Below are positions 24,813-36,500 of a stretch of DNA of 64,000 nt, piece after piece. Made by a program: the position numbers and the translations under genes. Source of the DNA: Parietaria judaica (taxonomy: Eukaryota > Streptophyta > Magnoliopsida > Rosales > Urticaceae); contig OX940872.1 in assembly GCA_954871525.1 (NCBI GenBank), positions 25,577,746 to 25,641,745 on the forward strand, in the 5' to 3' direction. Position 1 is the stretch's first letter. The number at the start of each line of letters is the position of its first letter. The notes beneath the pieces are model-generated. The model had not been told where the DNA came from, searched no databases, and worked only from the letters and a program-made list of their open reading frames with translations.

Positions 24813-25218
24813 TGTAGTGGATAAGCTCGTATTTGAGCTCTCATGCAACTTGAGTAACAAGTTGCTATATATTTAATATTATTCTACTTGGCAAGCAAGT
24901 AAACGTGATCATAAAATTGGCTTGGTCACCAAGTTTTATGAAGGGTATTATAGTAAAGTTAGGTTACTTTCTCTAGCTATATAAGCAGTGGGAATTGTTT
25001 GTATTGAATAACTCCAACTTTGTATTACTTCCTTCGACATCAAATACAGAGAGCAGCCTCCACTTTCTCATAAACTCTCTCATCATATATATATTATATA
25101 GAACAGTTAGAGAAGAGTGGGTTATGGTTTGTGAGAGTGTGTGATAAATATTGCCGTTGCTAATCTCGACCCGGCGCGGAAAGTTTCGGTAAAGCGATCC
25201 GAAGAGAGGGAACCAACA
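24813..25218 (+). repeat. 5' LTR of the copia element
   Basis: 406 bp, TGTAGTGG…ACCAACA. A TATATAAG promoter box lies at 24978-24985. It is matched by 29736-30151. Confidence 0.96.
24978..24985 (+). promoter_or_regulatory. TATA box in the 5' LTR
   Basis: TATATAAG in the U3 part of the LTR, repeated at 29901-29908 in the 3' LTR. Confidence 0.6.
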
Positions 25219-25232
25219 TTTGGTATCAGAAC
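25219..25232 (+). other. Primer-binding site (initiator tRNA-Met)
   Basis: TTTGGTATCAGAAC directly after the 5' LTR. The common plant site is TGGTATCAGAGC; there is one G-to-A difference. Confidence 0.85.
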
Positions 25233-25349
25233 GGGGTTGTCGTTATTGTTAAGTCTCTTGAAATTCTTAGTATGCTCTGTGGTTGCGGTTGTGACTGATC
25301 TTCCACATCAGAAACGATTTCTTGAGATTTTACAGTACGAGTTCCCTTT

Positions 25350-28300
25350 ATGCCGAAGTACATGGAGTCGTCAAGCAAATCAACCGGAGGACACGTGACG
25401 CTACAGTACCCGATGCTCACGAAGAGCAACTACTCGGTGTGGGCGCTGAAGATGCGAGTAAATCTGCAGGCGCAAGGAGTCTGGGAGGCTGTAGAAGGCG
25501 GAGATGTCGAAGCGCACAAGGATAGGATGGCTCTCGCCGCCATCTATCAGGGAGTTCCGGAAGATATCCTTCTCATGATCGGCGAGAAGGATTCCGCAAA
25601 GAAGGCGTGGGAGACGTTGCGGACGATGAACATGGGCGCAGAACGCGTCAGAGAAGCCAAGGTTCAAACCTTGAAAAGCGAGTTCGAGGTTCTCCGTATG
25701 AGAGACGGTGAATCCGTGGACGAGTTCGCTATGAAGCTTTCATCTCTTGCAACGGGTATCCGCTCACTAGGCGAACCGGTGGACGAGACCACCGTGGTCA
25801 AGAAATTCTTGAGATCTGTAACTCACAGATACATGCAGATCGTGACGTCGATCGAGCAGTTCGGCGACCTCAAGACTATGTCAGTCGAGGAGGTCGTCGG
25901 TCGTCTTAAAGTCCACGAGGAGAGGCTTCGGGGCTATGGCGACAGAGACGAGGAGAAACACCTCCTGCCCACGCATGAAGAATGGAAGGCTAAGCAGAAG
26001 TGGAACCAGCGAGAAGGTTCTTCTTCAAGCTCGTCGAGTCGCAACGGATACGGCAACGAGAGCCGTGGACGTGGCAGAGCCCGAGGTCGAGGACGTGGTC
26101 GCGACCAGCGTGGTCGAGGCAGTAGCACTCCTCGCCAAGACGGCACCACCCGCAAAGACAAGAGCACAGTGAAGTGCTATAATTGTCAGAAGTATGGTCA
26201 CTACGCAAATGAGTGTCATACTAAGAAACGCGACGAAGAAGCGAATCTGGTGAGATTCGATGACGACAAGCACGCACTTATGTTCGCCGAGGAAATGGTG
26301 GATTTAAGTGGCAACGAGCACGACGACCAGGATGTGGTCGACGAGACACACGTCGAGCAGGAGCGCGTCGACGTAGTACTTGACAAAAAGGTATCCATAG
26401 AGGAGGTACCTGACGACCAAGTACCGAGCCGAGTGGACGAGCTGATGATGGCAGAGAAGCCCAGCTCGACCAGGAAGAACAACGAGCAAACCAGAAAGGT
26501 GATGCTCAATGAAGACAAGATTGTCGCCAACCTACTTGCAGATGGCGAAGAGAAGGTCTATACCGACATTTGGTATTTAGACAACGGAGCCAGCAACCAC
26601 ATGACGGGTCATCGAGCGAAGTTTGAAGAGTTTGACGAGAAGATCACAGGAAACTTGAAGTTTGGCGATGGTTCCATCGTCGACATCAAAGGTAGAGGGT
26701 CCATCCTGTTCAAGTGCAAGAATGGGGACCAGCGCCTACTGACCGAAGTCTACTACATACCGAATCTGAAGAGTAACATCATCAGCTTAGGACAAATGAC
26801 GGAGATTGGTCACACAGTGATCTTATCCGGAGAGTTCCTAAAGATGTGGAACAGCGACGACGCCTTATTAATGAAGGTGAAGAGATCACCGAGTCGGTTG
26901 TACAAGATCAACCTGGTGGTAGATCAACCGATTTGCTTGATGGCATCGATCGCAGACCCAGCATGGCTATGGCATGCGAGACTTGGGCACGTGAATTTTC
27001 ACGCCCTCAAGATGATAGGCGACAAAGAGATGGCCTTTGGGGTACCGAAGATTGAACACCCCGATCAGCTATGTGAATGTTGTATGGTCGCGAAACAGGC
27101 AAGAGTGCCATTTCCTATCAAGGTCAAGTTCCGAGCAGAGCGACCCCTCCAACTGCTGCACGCTGACCTGTGTGGTCCAATCAGCCCAGCAACCCTAGCT
27201 GGCAACAAGTACTTCTTTTTGCTTGTTGATGATTATAGCCGATGGATGTGGGTGTACACGCTCAAAGAGAAGGCAGGAGCCTTTGAAGTCTTCAAGAAGT
27301 TCAAGCGGCTCGTGGAGAACCAGTCAGGACATAGGCTGAAGACTTTGCGAACAGACCGTGGAGGAGAGTTCACGTCTGAGAAGTTCGCCGAGTACTGCGG
27401 AGAAGAAGGTGTAGAGCGACACCTCACTGCACCATACACGCCCCAGCAGAACGGCGTGGTGGAGAGACGAAATCGAACCGTCATGGACACTGCAAGGAGC
27501 TTGATGAAAAGCATGCAAGTCCCAGCGAACTTCTGGGGAGAAGCAGTACGTCACGCGGTTTACTTGCTGAACCGCTTGTCGACAAAGGCGCTAGGCGAGC
27601 GCACCCCTTACCAAGCATGGAAAGGGAAGAAACCTCATCTAGAGCATTTAAAGGTGTTTGGGTGCACCGCACATGTGAAGAGTGTGGGACCACACCTCAA
27701 GAAGCTCGATGATCGGAGTCAGCCGATGGTGTACCTTGGCACTGAGGAAGGGAGCAAGGCACACAGGTTTTACGACCCCCGACGCGGCAAACTCCATGTG
27801 AGCAGAGATGCCGTGTTCGAAGAGGAGAAGAAGTGGGATTGGCGCGACGAGAACGGAGAGCCTGAACAGAACTCGGTGGAGTTCATCCTCGAAGACGCAG
27901 AGGCGGTCGAGCAGGTTGAGGGAGAGAGTCCCTTCCAGGGGCTAGCAACGCCCAGCTCGACAGAAACCAGCTCGTCTGGAACCAGCTCACCACCAGGCTC
28001 GCCCAACCCAGGATCGGGAATGAGCACCCCGATCCTAATGACAGGTAGTTCGGGAAGAACCAACTCGGGAGACTCATCAATTAAGGACGGACCAAGGGGG
28101 TTCCGTACCCTTTCCGACGTCTACGAAGAAGAACGAGAGCTCGACTTGAGCCCAGAAGAGCTCTTGCTGGTGAGCGCTGAAGAACCAACCAGCTATCGTG
28201 AGGCAGCTACCGAGAAGGAATGGCAGAAAGCGATGGTCAAAGAGCTAGAGTCAATTGAGAAGAATCAGACATGGGAGCTAGTCGACCTTCCGAAAAGTCA

Positions 28301-29747
28301 CAAGTCTATTGGTCTGAAGTGGGTTTATAAGCTCAAGAAAGACTCAGAAGGCAACATTCCCAAGCACAATGCCAGATTGGTTGCAAAGGGCTACGTGCAA
28401 AAGCAGGGAGTAGACTTCGAGGAAGTTTTCGCTCCAGTAGCCAGACTTGACACAGTAAGACTAATCCTAGCCCTCGCAGCACACCGAGGCTGGAAGATCC
28501 ATCACCTGGATGTCAAATCTGCATTCCTGAATGGTGAACTTGAAGAAGAAGTCTACATTTCTCAGCCGGAAGGTTTCGTCGACAAGACCGCAGAGCACAA
28601 GGTGTACAAGCTGTCAAAAGCTCTTTATGGGCTGCGCCAAGCACCTCGTGCATGGAACACTCGACTCGACAGGAGTATGAAGAGTCTTGGCTTCAAGAAG
28701 TGTTCCCAGGAGCAGGCACTCTACACAAGGAACTCAGGAGAGGAGGCCCTCATCGTCGGTGTGTACGTCGACGACCTGATCGTGACAGGATCCAGTGCAA
28801 AAGCTATTGATGGATTCAAGAAGCAGATGATGAAGGAGTTAGAGATGAGCGACCTCGGACTGCTCTCGTACTACCTCGGCATTGAGGTCGATCAGAAGAA
28901 GGATTTTGTCACACTGAAGCAGTCGGCTTACGCAATGAAAATTTTGAAGCAGTTCAAGATGGCGGACTGCAACCCGAGCAAGTATCCGATGGAGCCGAAG
29001 TTAAAACTCGGGAAAGATGTAGAAGGAACCCCAGTGGATCCCACGGAGTACAGGCGTGTTGTCGGGTGCCTCAAGTACTTAACCCATACCCGACCTGACA
29101 TCTCATATGCCGTTGGCATGGTGAGTCGTCACATGGAGAAGCCTACTGGTTTACACCAGCAAGCTGTGAAACACATCCTTCGTTACGTAAAGGGAACGAC
29201 AAGCTACGGGATTCAGTACGGAAGAGGATTTGGAGCTGAAGAACTGGTCGGTTTTACTGACAGTGATCTAGCCGGTGATATCGATGATAGAAAGAGTACC
29301 GGAGGTATGGCGTTTTATCTCAACGGTAATCTGATCACCTGGCAGTCACAGAAGCAGAAAACAGTGGCCTTATCGTCTTGTGAAGCCGAGTTCATGGCAG
29401 CGACCGGAGCGGCGTGTCAAGCATTATGGCTCAGAAATTTATTGAGCGAAGTCACCGGAGCCGAGCAGAAGCCAGTGACTCTCTACGTTGATAACAAGTC
29501 TGCGATCGCACTGATGAAAAATCCAGTATTTCATGGACGCAGCAAACACATCGACACTCGATATCACTTTATTCGCGAGTGTGTGGAAGAGCGGGAGATC
29601 ATTGTGGAGTTTGTCAGCACCAGAGAGCAACGAGCTGACATTTTGACCAAGGCTCTTGCGAGAGTCAAATTCGCAGAGATGCGAGAATTTCTCGGCGTGA
29701 AGAACCTCGAGCTAAATCAAGCTTACGGGGGAAAATGTAGTGGATAA
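25350..29747 (+). CDS. Copia gag-pol polyprotein, intact
   Basis: A single frame of 1465 residues. In order: a gag region ([15 protein letters not shown] near the start), a basic Gly/Arg-rich tail, a CCHC zinc knuckle ([14 protein letters not shown], ~276-289) and an aspartic protease ([13 protein letters not shown], ~408; Asn where many copia have Ser or Thr). Next come the pre-integrase and HHCC zinc finger (HARLGH…CECCMVAK), the integrase core ([15 protein letters not shown]) and the reverse transcriptase with YVDDLIV (~1139). RNase H follows (FTDSDLAGD, ~1300; the SSCEAEF and DNKSAI blocks follow). All catalytic motifs I can see are present. The frame runs through the polypurine tract, and its stop codon (29745-29747) lies 10-12 nt inside the 3' LTR. 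The ATG at 25350 is the first good start after the primer site. Confidence 0.96.
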   Translation: MPKYMESSSKSTGGHVTLQYPMLTKSNYSVWALKMRVNLQAQGVWEAVEGGDVEAHKDRMALAAIYQGVPEDILLMIGEKDSAKKAWETLRTMNMGAERVREAKVQTLKSEFEVLRMRDGESVDEFAMKLSSLATGIRSLGEPVDETTVVKKFLRSVTHRYMQIVTSIEQFGDLKTMSVEEVVGRLKVHEERLRGYGDRDEEKHLLPTHEEWKAKQKWNQREGSSSSSSSRNGYGNESRGRGRARGRGRGRDQRGRGSSTPRQDGTTRKDKSTVKCYNCQKYGHYANECHTKKRDEEANLVRFDDDKHALMFAEEMVDLSGNEHDDQDVVDETHVEQERVDVVLDKKVSIEEVPDDQVPSRVDELMMAEKPSSTRKNNEQTRKVMLNEDKIVANLLADGEEKVYTDIWYLDNGASNHMTGHRAKFEEFDEKITGNLKFGDGSIVDIKGRGSILFKCKNGDQRLLTEVYYIPNLKSNIISLGQMTEIGHTVILSGEFLKMWNSDDALLMKVKRSPSRLYKINLVVDQPICLMASIADPAWLWHARLGHVNFHALKMIGDKEMAFGVPKIEHPDQLCECCMVAKQARVPFPIKVKFRAERPLQLLHADLCGPISPATLAGNKYFFLLVDDYSRWMWVYTLKEKAGAFEVFKKFKRLVENQSGHRLKTLRTDRGGEFTSEKFAEYCGEEGVERHLTAPYTPQQNGVVERRNRTVMDTARSLMKSMQVPANFWGEAVRHAVYLLNRLSTKALGERTPYQAWKGKKPHLEHLKVFGCTAHVKSVGPHLKKLDDRSQPMVYLGTEEGSKAHRFYDPRRGKLHVSRDAVFEEEKKWDWRDENGEPEQNSVEFILEDAEAVEQVEGESPFQGLATPSSTETSSSGTSSPPGSPNPGSGMSTPILMTGSSGRTNSGDSSIKDGPRGFRTLSDVYEEERELDLSPEELLLVSAEEPTSYREAATEKEWQKAMVKELESIEKNQTWELVDLPKSHKSIGLKWVYKLKKDSEGNIPKHNARLVAKGYVQKQGVDFEEVFAPVARLDTVRLILALAAHRGWKIHHLDVKSAFLNGELEEEVYISQPEGFVDKTAEHKVYKLSKALYGLRQAPRAWNTRLDRSMKSLGFKKCSQEQALYTRNSGEEALIVGVYVDDLIVTGSSAKAIDGFKKQMMKELEMSDLGLLSYYLGIEVDQKKDFVTLKQSAYAMKILKQFKMADCNPSKYPMEPKLKLGKDVEGTPVDPTEYRRVVGCLKYLTHTRPDISYAVGMVSRHMEKPTGLHQQAVKHILRYVKGTTSYGIQYGRGFGAEELVGFTDSDLAGDIDDRKSTGGMAFYLNGNLITWQSQKQKTVALSSCEAEFMAATGAACQALWLRNLLSEVTGAEQKPVTLYVDNKSAIALMKNPVFHGRSKHIDTRYHFIRECVEEREIIVEFVSTREQRADILTKALARVKFAEMREFLGVKNLELNQAYGGKCSG
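29727..29735 (+). other. Polypurine tract
   Basis: GGGGGAAAA directly before the 3' LTR. It is also coding (last codons of pol). Confidence 0.85.
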
Positions 29748-30151
29748 GCTTGTATTTGAGCTCTCATGCAACTTGAGTAACAAGTTGCTATATATTTAAT
29801 ATTATTCTACTTGGCAAGCAAGTAAACGTGATCATAAAATTGGCTTGGTCATCAAGTTTTATGAAGGGTATTATAGTAAAGTTAGGTTACTTTCTCTAGC
29901 TATATAAGCAGTGGGAATTGTTTGTATTGAATAACTCCAACTTTGTATTACTTCCTTCGACATCAAATACAGAGAGCAGCCTCCACTTTCCCATAAACTC
30001 TCTCATCATATATATATATATATATATTATATAGAACAGTTAGAGAAGAGTGGGTTATAGTTTGTGAGAGTGTGTGATAAATATTGCCGTTGTTAATCTC
30101 GACCCGGCGCGGAAAGTTTCGGTGAAGTGATCCGAAGAGAGGGAACCAACA
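29736..30151 (+). repeat. 3' LTR of the copia element
   Basis: 416 bp. It differs from the 5' LTR by seven transitions and an extra 10 bp in the internal (TA)n tract. It is followed by the GAAAA target duplication. Confidence 0.96.
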
Positions 30152-30156
30152 GAAAA

Positions 30157-30487
30157 CACACCAATATACAATATGAGCTAATTATTTAAAACATAATAAA
30201 TTGTATAGATTTTACCGAATTGCACATTGTTTTTCATGATATGCCTCATAAGATCCACGCAAGGCAACTAGTTTTTCAGTGATTATCGTTTACTTAATAA
30301 ATTAAATTAAATGTCATATTAAATTTTACGTGATTTTCGTGATATGGATATCGTCTTATTGTAAGATTATACTCAAGTAATAAATTGATGCATGTATAAA
30401 TATGTCGCGAAGAACAGTAAAATTATATTCCAGAAAATTCACTTAAAGAGCTCTTTACTGGGTAATTTATATATATACACTCTCAAA
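30157..30487. other. AT-rich spacer and probable promoter of the disrupted DEFL gene
   Basis: TATA-like strings occur at about 30395-30402 and 30467-30477, before the ATG at 30488. No gene. Confidence 0.4.
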
Positions 30488-32462
30488 ATGGCTCTCCGAA
30501 TCAAGTTCTCGACTTTGCGATTCATCGTCACTATCATTACGATCAGGGGCGGACCCAGAATTCTAAGTCAGGGGTGACGAACCACAAATAAATTATATTA
30601 TATTTTGTAGTATTTTTATATGGTAACGAACGAAGATAATATCTTATTAAGACTTTTAAATTCACTAGCGATTTTTATTAAGTGGAGAGCAAAATGAATA
30701 ATTTATTGTATTTTTAGTTAGGTAGCAATTTTTTTTATTAACATGACTTTTTAATTTATTTTTTATTATCAATATGTATAAAAATAGGTAGCAACTAAAT
30801 TTTAAAAATTAAAAAAAAAATCAGAAAACATTTTATTACATGTATACTTAAATTTTCTAATAACTTTGTCTATAATTAATTACATATATATATATATATA
30901 TATATATATTACCTAAGAAGATAGTTACATGCAGAAATTTCACTAAATAAAGTTGTATATTCACGATGAATAGCAAAAAGACTAATTTATTGTATTTTTT
31001 ATTAGGTAGCAGTTTTTTTATTAACATGACTTTTTAAATATTGATTTATTATTAATATGTATAAAAATAGGTAGCCACTAAATTTTAAATTAAAGAAAAA
31101 AAATCAGACAATATTTTGTTACATGTATACTTAATTTTTCTAACAACTTTGTCTATAGTTAATTATATATATATATATATATATATATTCATATATATAT
31201 ATTCATTACCTAAGAAGAAAGTTACATGCAGAAAAATAAAAGTTTCAATAACCAAAAATAAAAGTTGTTATATTGACGATGGATAAAAAAATGAAATAAA
31301 AATAGGTTAAAATATAAAAGAAAGTCAGATAGTGCAAAAATGTGGGTGGATGGGTTCGATCTTGGGCCTACACTAGGGAAGAGCGATATAGTCCAGCCTT
31401 CATCCGTTGAACCAGACTTTGTTTTCTTCAATAGAGAGACATAAGATGCTAAATATATGTTCAAATATTATATTATATATAAAACGTAAATTTTTGGGAC
31501 GGAAGATTCGGGGGTGACATCAGCCACCCCCGAACGTGGCTGGGTCCGCCCCTGATTACGATTGCGATGCTTGGCTTTTCGCTTGTTACTTGTTAGTACG
31601 TTTTTATTTTTATTTTTTGTTTTTGTTATCCTTCAAAATTAATGATAGATTCAGAATTTCGGTAGACAGATAACATAAGATTTTTTTGCAGGAAAAGTTT
31701 AAAAATTAATTTAAAAGACTATACCGATACGTGCATAATATTTACATTCATTTTATATTTTACTTATATCTAATGGCTTAAAAGTGTTTTTTTTTGTTTG
31801 TTTATTACATGTGTTTAAAAACTATATTATATTATATTATATTGGATTCACGAATGAAGGTGATGATATTTTTGTTCGAAAATTTGAAGGTAATTAAATT
31901 AATTTTTTGTAATACGTACTATTATATATATGAATATATGTTACATTACGTGGAAGATGATTGGATTTAAAAAATATTTTAAATTACTTAGTGTTTTATC
32001 TAGTCTTCATCTTTAATGATCATTCTTGTTTTTATCATAGTTTCATATCGAATGAAGGTGTAATAATATGCTTCACATAAAAATGTTGCGTGATTGCAAA
32101 TTGCTTACCAGTGCTATCAATTTAACATGATTTGAGAAAATATTTTGGATATATTTCTTCTTTTTATTTTCCAAAACAAATAAGGGATATATCTTCATGT
32201 TTTATATCTTGTATTCTTGTTCTTAGGGTGTAACTCGTTTTTTTTGTTTTTTTGTTTTTTTTGTTTTATCGAAAAAAGAGCATAAAAATTATCTTATTTA
32301 TCTTCGGATGCAGCGGCGGCCCGAGAACACGGTCACTGCATCAGCGTTCTAAAATGCTCGTATGTACACCTCGGAGACTGTGAGGGCTTCTGCCGGAGCC
32401 TCGGTTATCCCGGAGGAGGTTGCTATAAAGACACGGAACCCTGGTGCTGCTGCAACCATTAA
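30488..32462 (+). pseudogene. Defensin-like peptide gene broken by a hAT insertion in its signal-peptide exon
   Basis: The ATG is at 30488. The first exon (30488-30543 plus 31563-31591) encodes a basic start and a long hydrophobic signal peptide. It would be 85 nt, ending in phase 1 before GTTAGT at 31592, exactly the size and phase of exon 1 of the DEFL gene at 22421-23412. Exon 2 is 32314-32462, after an AG, with TAA at 32460-32462. It encodes eight cysteines spaced C-x5-C-x7-C-x3-C-x9-C-x7-CCC, with the GGGC motif retained. A 1011-bp hAT element plus its 8-bp duplication lies inside exon 1 after codon 18, so the frame enters the element and stops about a dozen codons later. Exon 2 shows no damage of its own, so the break looks recent. 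Fold and class are as for the other DEFL gene. Confidence 0.8.
30544..31554. mobile_element. hAT-type non-autonomous element inserted in the DEFL gene
   Basis: Perfect 15-bp terminal inverted repeats, CAGGGGCGGACCCAG (30544-30558) and CTGGGTCCGCCCCTG (31540-31554). A perfect 8-bp target duplication, ATTACGAT, lies at 30536-30543 and 31555-31562. It is 1011 bp. No transposase ORF is visible. The interior holds a diverged direct duplication: about 30690-30942 resembles 30975-31238, each ending near ACCTAAGAAGA and TTACATGCAG. Confidence 0.93.
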
Positions 32463-33736
32463 TAATACCTTGCCCTATAGTACTTCGTCTCATGCAAAAG
32501 TATTCCTATGTATCCTCTGAATGTGTAGTACGCTGTTTTTGAAGAAATAAAATGAGAGAATATTTAGTATTATACATGTTAAGAACTATATATATCTCAT
32601 CTGTGTACAACTAATTAATATTAATTTTAACGATAATTGGGGTCCTAAACTTATTCAAAATGACGCGGCATATTCTAAGTTCATTGCAATAATAAGTACC
32701 CAAGGTCGTGAAAATTTGTACTTTCGATTGTTTTTCTTCTTCTTATTTTTCTTTCCATATGTATTATCTGTTGAAGTTTAGTCATTACTCAAATGTGTAT
32801 AATTGAAGTTTTAACATGAGAATTTGAGAAATTTCAAAACATAAAAAATAGTATTAATTTGAATTGTACATGTAACATATGTTAATGACTGACATTAACA
32901 TAGACATACAAAAAAAAAAAAAAAAATGCAAATTTCATTAGTGCAATTAAAGGCTTGAGATTATATGCCGCATTATATATTTTTAATATGTTGGATATTT
33001 TTATCTCAATTATCCCTCAATTCTCTGATTGACAAAAAAAAGGAATTAAGAAGAAGAAAAAGATATCAATGAAGCAATATAAAATATACCTTTCAGCCAA
33101 ATGTAGCATAAATATATTAAATTGAACATCTAGCTATAAATGGAAGAAAACTAAGAAGATTTTCCTTGATCAACTTGTGGATTACTTGAGATGAATTAAA
33201 ATTTATATATACGATCGGCTATATAGGTAAAAATAAATTTACATTGGAAAAGAGATAAACTCTGTGTAAATTGTATAGAACTTGTCAATTTTAATGCAAG
33301 GGAAATTAATTTCATGAATCCACTTTTATTTTTCTAAATACGAGCTACCAACTAACTCATCCCAATAATATACTAACGAGTTACGTAAAGATTCATTTGT
33401 GTTTGAATTTCAGTTTTATGGGTTTTTTCTTGGATTATTTTGTTTATGTTGTTGAATTGATGCTAAAGTATACAATAATTACATGTTTAAAAAATCTTAT
33501 ATGGTTTTATTTTATTAAACACGTTAAGTGAGTTTAGGTTAAGTTCTAAGCACTACGACCAGTGTGGATAAGGGAAACAAATAACCCGATTAGCAAATGA
33601 GATATGACCCAAGTTTTCTGTCTACAATAACACAATTAATACATGTATAATATTTAACGATTAATACTTCTGTCTACGTACAAACACAATATAATTGATA
33701 AATAAATTATATTTAACGATTAATACACGGCACAAA

Positions 33737-33787
<51 letters not shown>

Positions 33788-34605
33788 ATTATTACACGTA
33801 TGCTTCGGACTTTTCAAACTTTAATTGAAAATCATCACACACAAAATATCATGTAACTAATACGAGCTAGAATTATAGGGCTCAAATATTCAATCCAATA
33901 ATCAAATGGTGCTAGATATAGATTAAGAATTGAAGATATACTTTAAGTCAATATTTTCTAATTTCTTATATTTTTCTGATTTAATAATTTTGAGTTAAAA
34001 ATCCTTTATACTTACAAAAATATAAATCGTGTTATTTCTTTTAATCATATTTCATTTTGAAGTCAAAGGAAAATAGTACTATTATAAAGCATAGATTTCT
34101 TCTGTATATTTCAATAGTTATTGCCATGTACATTTATCTCGCTGATTTTTCGGGTTGTCAAAAAGCAAAAATTGTTATAAAAATTCAATTAAATGCACCA
34201 AGTAGCTCAACACATCATTAATAGCAAAGCATTTTTCAACCGCGTCATCAGATAAACATATATATATACACACACACACACACACATATATATATATGTA
34301 TATTAATTTTACACGAGTCTCAAACCCAATCGATTGTTGCTGGCTCTTCATAAGAACGACGACGTGACAGTCATGAGCTTCGATCCTTTAATGTTCTCTC
34401 TTCTTTTCATCATCGATTCCCACCTAACTCTCTGATCTCAAATTCAAACACACATTTCTCTTATCGAGATCGTCAAAAACAAATTCAACTCTCCAAAATA
34501 ATAAATATATGTATATTACATATCTCCTCTTTTCAATCAACACAAACCCTAAATACCGTATTTATTGCCCTTCAACTTTCACCCACCGCTAGCTTGCGAA
34601 ACCCT
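32463..34605. other. AT-rich intergenic DNA
   Basis: Contains microsatellites: (TA)n then (GT)n at about 33741-33788, and (AC)n with (TA)n at 34257-34300. No gene recognised. Confidence 0.4.
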
Positions 34606-34614
34606 TATATATAG
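34606..34614 (+). promoter_or_regulatory. TATA box of the first glycine-rich protein gene
   Basis: TATATATAG about 100 bp before the ATG, followed by a CT-rich leader. Confidence 0.55.
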
Positions 34615-34709
34615 CTCTCTCTCGCCATGCATGCAAATCACAAATCAACCCTTTTCAAGCCTTCAAGTTTTCTTACAATTTCACTCTCACACACACTAAG
34701 CAATAAGAT

Positions 34710-35129
34710 ATGATCATGGGCAAGTCTAGGGTTTATTCGATCTTTGTGCTCCTCTTGGTCATAGCGGCCATGCATGCAAGTGCACGTGACGTGCCGAATG
34801 CCGCCGATGATCAGCAGACTACAGCCTTGCATGCCACGGCGCCGGTGGTGGCTGCGGCGGATTCCCCCGCCGCAGCCGGGCTCGGGGACAAGAAGAATTT
34901 CATCTACGGCGGCGTCGGCGGGTTCGCGGGCATGGGCGGCTACGCGGGCGTCGGTGGGATTCTCCCCACGCTCGGCGGACTAGGCGGAATAGGCAAAGTC
35001 GGTGGGATCGGCGCAGTCGGAGGGCTCGGAGGAGGCGTGGGAGGCCTCGGTGGCGGGATTAGTGGCGCAGCAGGTGGAGCTGGCGTCGGCGGTGCGGCGG
35101 GCGCGGGCGGCGGAATCCTCCACCCTTGA
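34710..35129 (+). CDS. Secreted glycine-rich protein (cell-wall type)
   Basis: A single exon of 139 residues. The signal peptide VYSIFVLLLVIAAMHASA is followed by an acidic and Ala-rich spacer with DVPNAADDQQ. Then DKKNFIYGGVGGFAGMGG opens a long GGxGG/GGVGG/GGLGG-rich domain ending GGGILHP. This layout (signal peptide, then NFIYGGVGG, then Gly repeats) is a known plant GRP group thought to sit in the cell wall. ATGs at 34710 and 34716 are both possible starts. Its coding part is strongly GC-rich against AT-rich flanks. The biological role is not established from sequence. Confidence 0.85.
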   Translation: MIMGKSRVYSIFVLLLVIAAMHASARDVPNAADDQQTTALHATAPVVAAADSPAAAGLGDKKNFIYGGVGGFAGMGGYAGVGGILPTLGGLGGIGKVGGIGAVGGLGGGVGGLGGGISGAAGGAGVGGAAGAGGGILHP

Positions 35130-35569
35130 TCGGCTGGCCAGCTGGCGAGTAATTAGATTATCGCGATGGTCATGTAGTTTGTTTAGTTTCCTTAAGTAGC
35201 TGATTAACTAGGTTAGGGTTTGGTATTATCCATGCATGAAAGCGAGTCAATTGTTAGTGCTTGGTCTCGTTACTCAGGGTTGGTATGTTTTGTGTGTCTC
35301 TTTGCAGTCATATGCAGATATGATCTGCAGGGATGACACGTGTAGTTTATGTTGCATTCGGTATTTCTAGTTTTGTTCGATGGTTGTGATATGTTTGAAC
35401 TTTTTGTTGATTAATATACGTCTGCCATCAGATGTATTTAATTCAATCGGAATTCGGAACTATAACGATTATCATCGCGATATAGTACAAGTGTTCTAGT
35501 CTTTCATTATCTTTTGATTGATGTTTATATTATATATTCATCGAGCTTGATCACAATTCGTTTTGAGTA

Positions 35570-35605
<36 letters not shown>

Positions 35606-36175
35606 AAAGACGAAATTAAAAATAAATACACAGATGATCAATAATTAATTCTTTTTCAAATAAAATGTACAAATGAATCTATATGATATGTAATTGTTTT
35701 AGTTCACTATTTCATACATTATGTGCAAATAGAACTTGTATAAAGTTGATCAAAAAGATCATTTGTGCAAATTAATGACTAGAGTTTAGATGTGTCAAAT
35801 TTAACTTTTATTTTGAGGGCCAACATATCGTCAATTAAATTAGTGAAAAATACCAAAATGTATCTTCCTTAGAAACTTAAAATATGTGATTTGGCACGTT
35901 CTCAATAATTTCGTACGCAACTACAAAATTACACAAGCGAAAAACGACTATCAAGATTATTCAAGAGTTCTATTTTTCCTTTACAAGGGTCAATTGCGTA
36001 ATTTTCGAAAAGGAGGATGAATTCAACAACTCAAAGAATAAAAGGTGTAGGATTTTTTTTCTTTTCAGATTAATCATAAGTAACAAAACTTCAATGCTTA
36101 AAATTCTCGATATTGTTCAAATATTAGAAGTGGTGTTATGGGTATTTTTGCCTAGCCTAAAATAATAAAAAGTCT
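35130..36175. other. Intergenic DNA with (TA)n
   Basis: 3' region of the GRP gene, then AT-rich sequence with (TA)n at about 35574-35600. Nothing else seen. Confidence 0.4.
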
Positions 36176-36179
36176 AAAA

Positions 36180-36315
36180 TGTATGGGCGCGCTTGAAATG
36201 AACGTCTTTAAATTGGACGCGCTTGAAATGAGCGCCCTAAAAAATGAGCATCTTTGAAATGGGCTCCTTAGAAATGAGTGCCCTAAAAATAAACGCGCTT
36301 AAATGAGCGCGCTTA
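36180..36315. repeat. Degenerate short tandem repeat with GCGCTT(G)AAATGAGCGC core
   Basis: At least six imperfect, irregular copies of a 17-22 bp unit of the form GCGCTTGAAATGAGCGCCC, with internal self-complementarity (GAGCGC / GCGCTT). Confidence 0.7.
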
Positions 36316-36339
36316 TTTTTTACAACAATCACTTAATCC

Positions 36340-36500
36340 GATCCATTCGAACTCGGAACTAAACACATTACACTCAAACGCTCTCTGCAACGATAAAATC
36401 TCTAAACGCTCACCTTGAACTACGTGATAACCTGATCTCAGTAAAAATGGATACGTAGGTTGTCTCGTTAATTACGAGTGACGAGGTCTGACATCAAATA
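36340..36500 (+). other. Possible LTR-retrotransposon remnant
   Basis: GAACTACGTGATAACCTGAT followed by ATGGATACGTAGGTTGTCTC resembles, from memory, a string common in plant Ty3/gypsy LTRs (ACTACGT…GATACGTAGG). No LTR ends or target duplication were identified. Confidence 0.3.

Larger units (their letters stand above)
24813..30151 (+). mobile_element. Ty1/copia LTR retrotransposon, complete and coding-intact
   Basis: A 5.34-kb element with LTRs of 406 and 416 bp that begin TGT and end ACA, a 5-bp target duplication (GAAAA), a primer-binding site, a polypurine tract and one uninterrupted gag-pol frame. The LTRs differ by seven substitutions, all transitions, plus a 10-bp (TA)n expansion, so the insertion is recent (about 1.7% divergence). 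The gene order protease-integrase-RT-RNase H places it in copia. It lies between two defensin-like genes and between two hAT elements. Confidence 0.97.

Noticed and set aside
25401..29630. Antisense and alternate-frame ORFs inside the copia element
   Set aside because: Shadows of gag-pol.
36180..36315. CRISPR-like array
   Set aside because: Plant nuclear DNA; the units are degenerate, without regular spacers.
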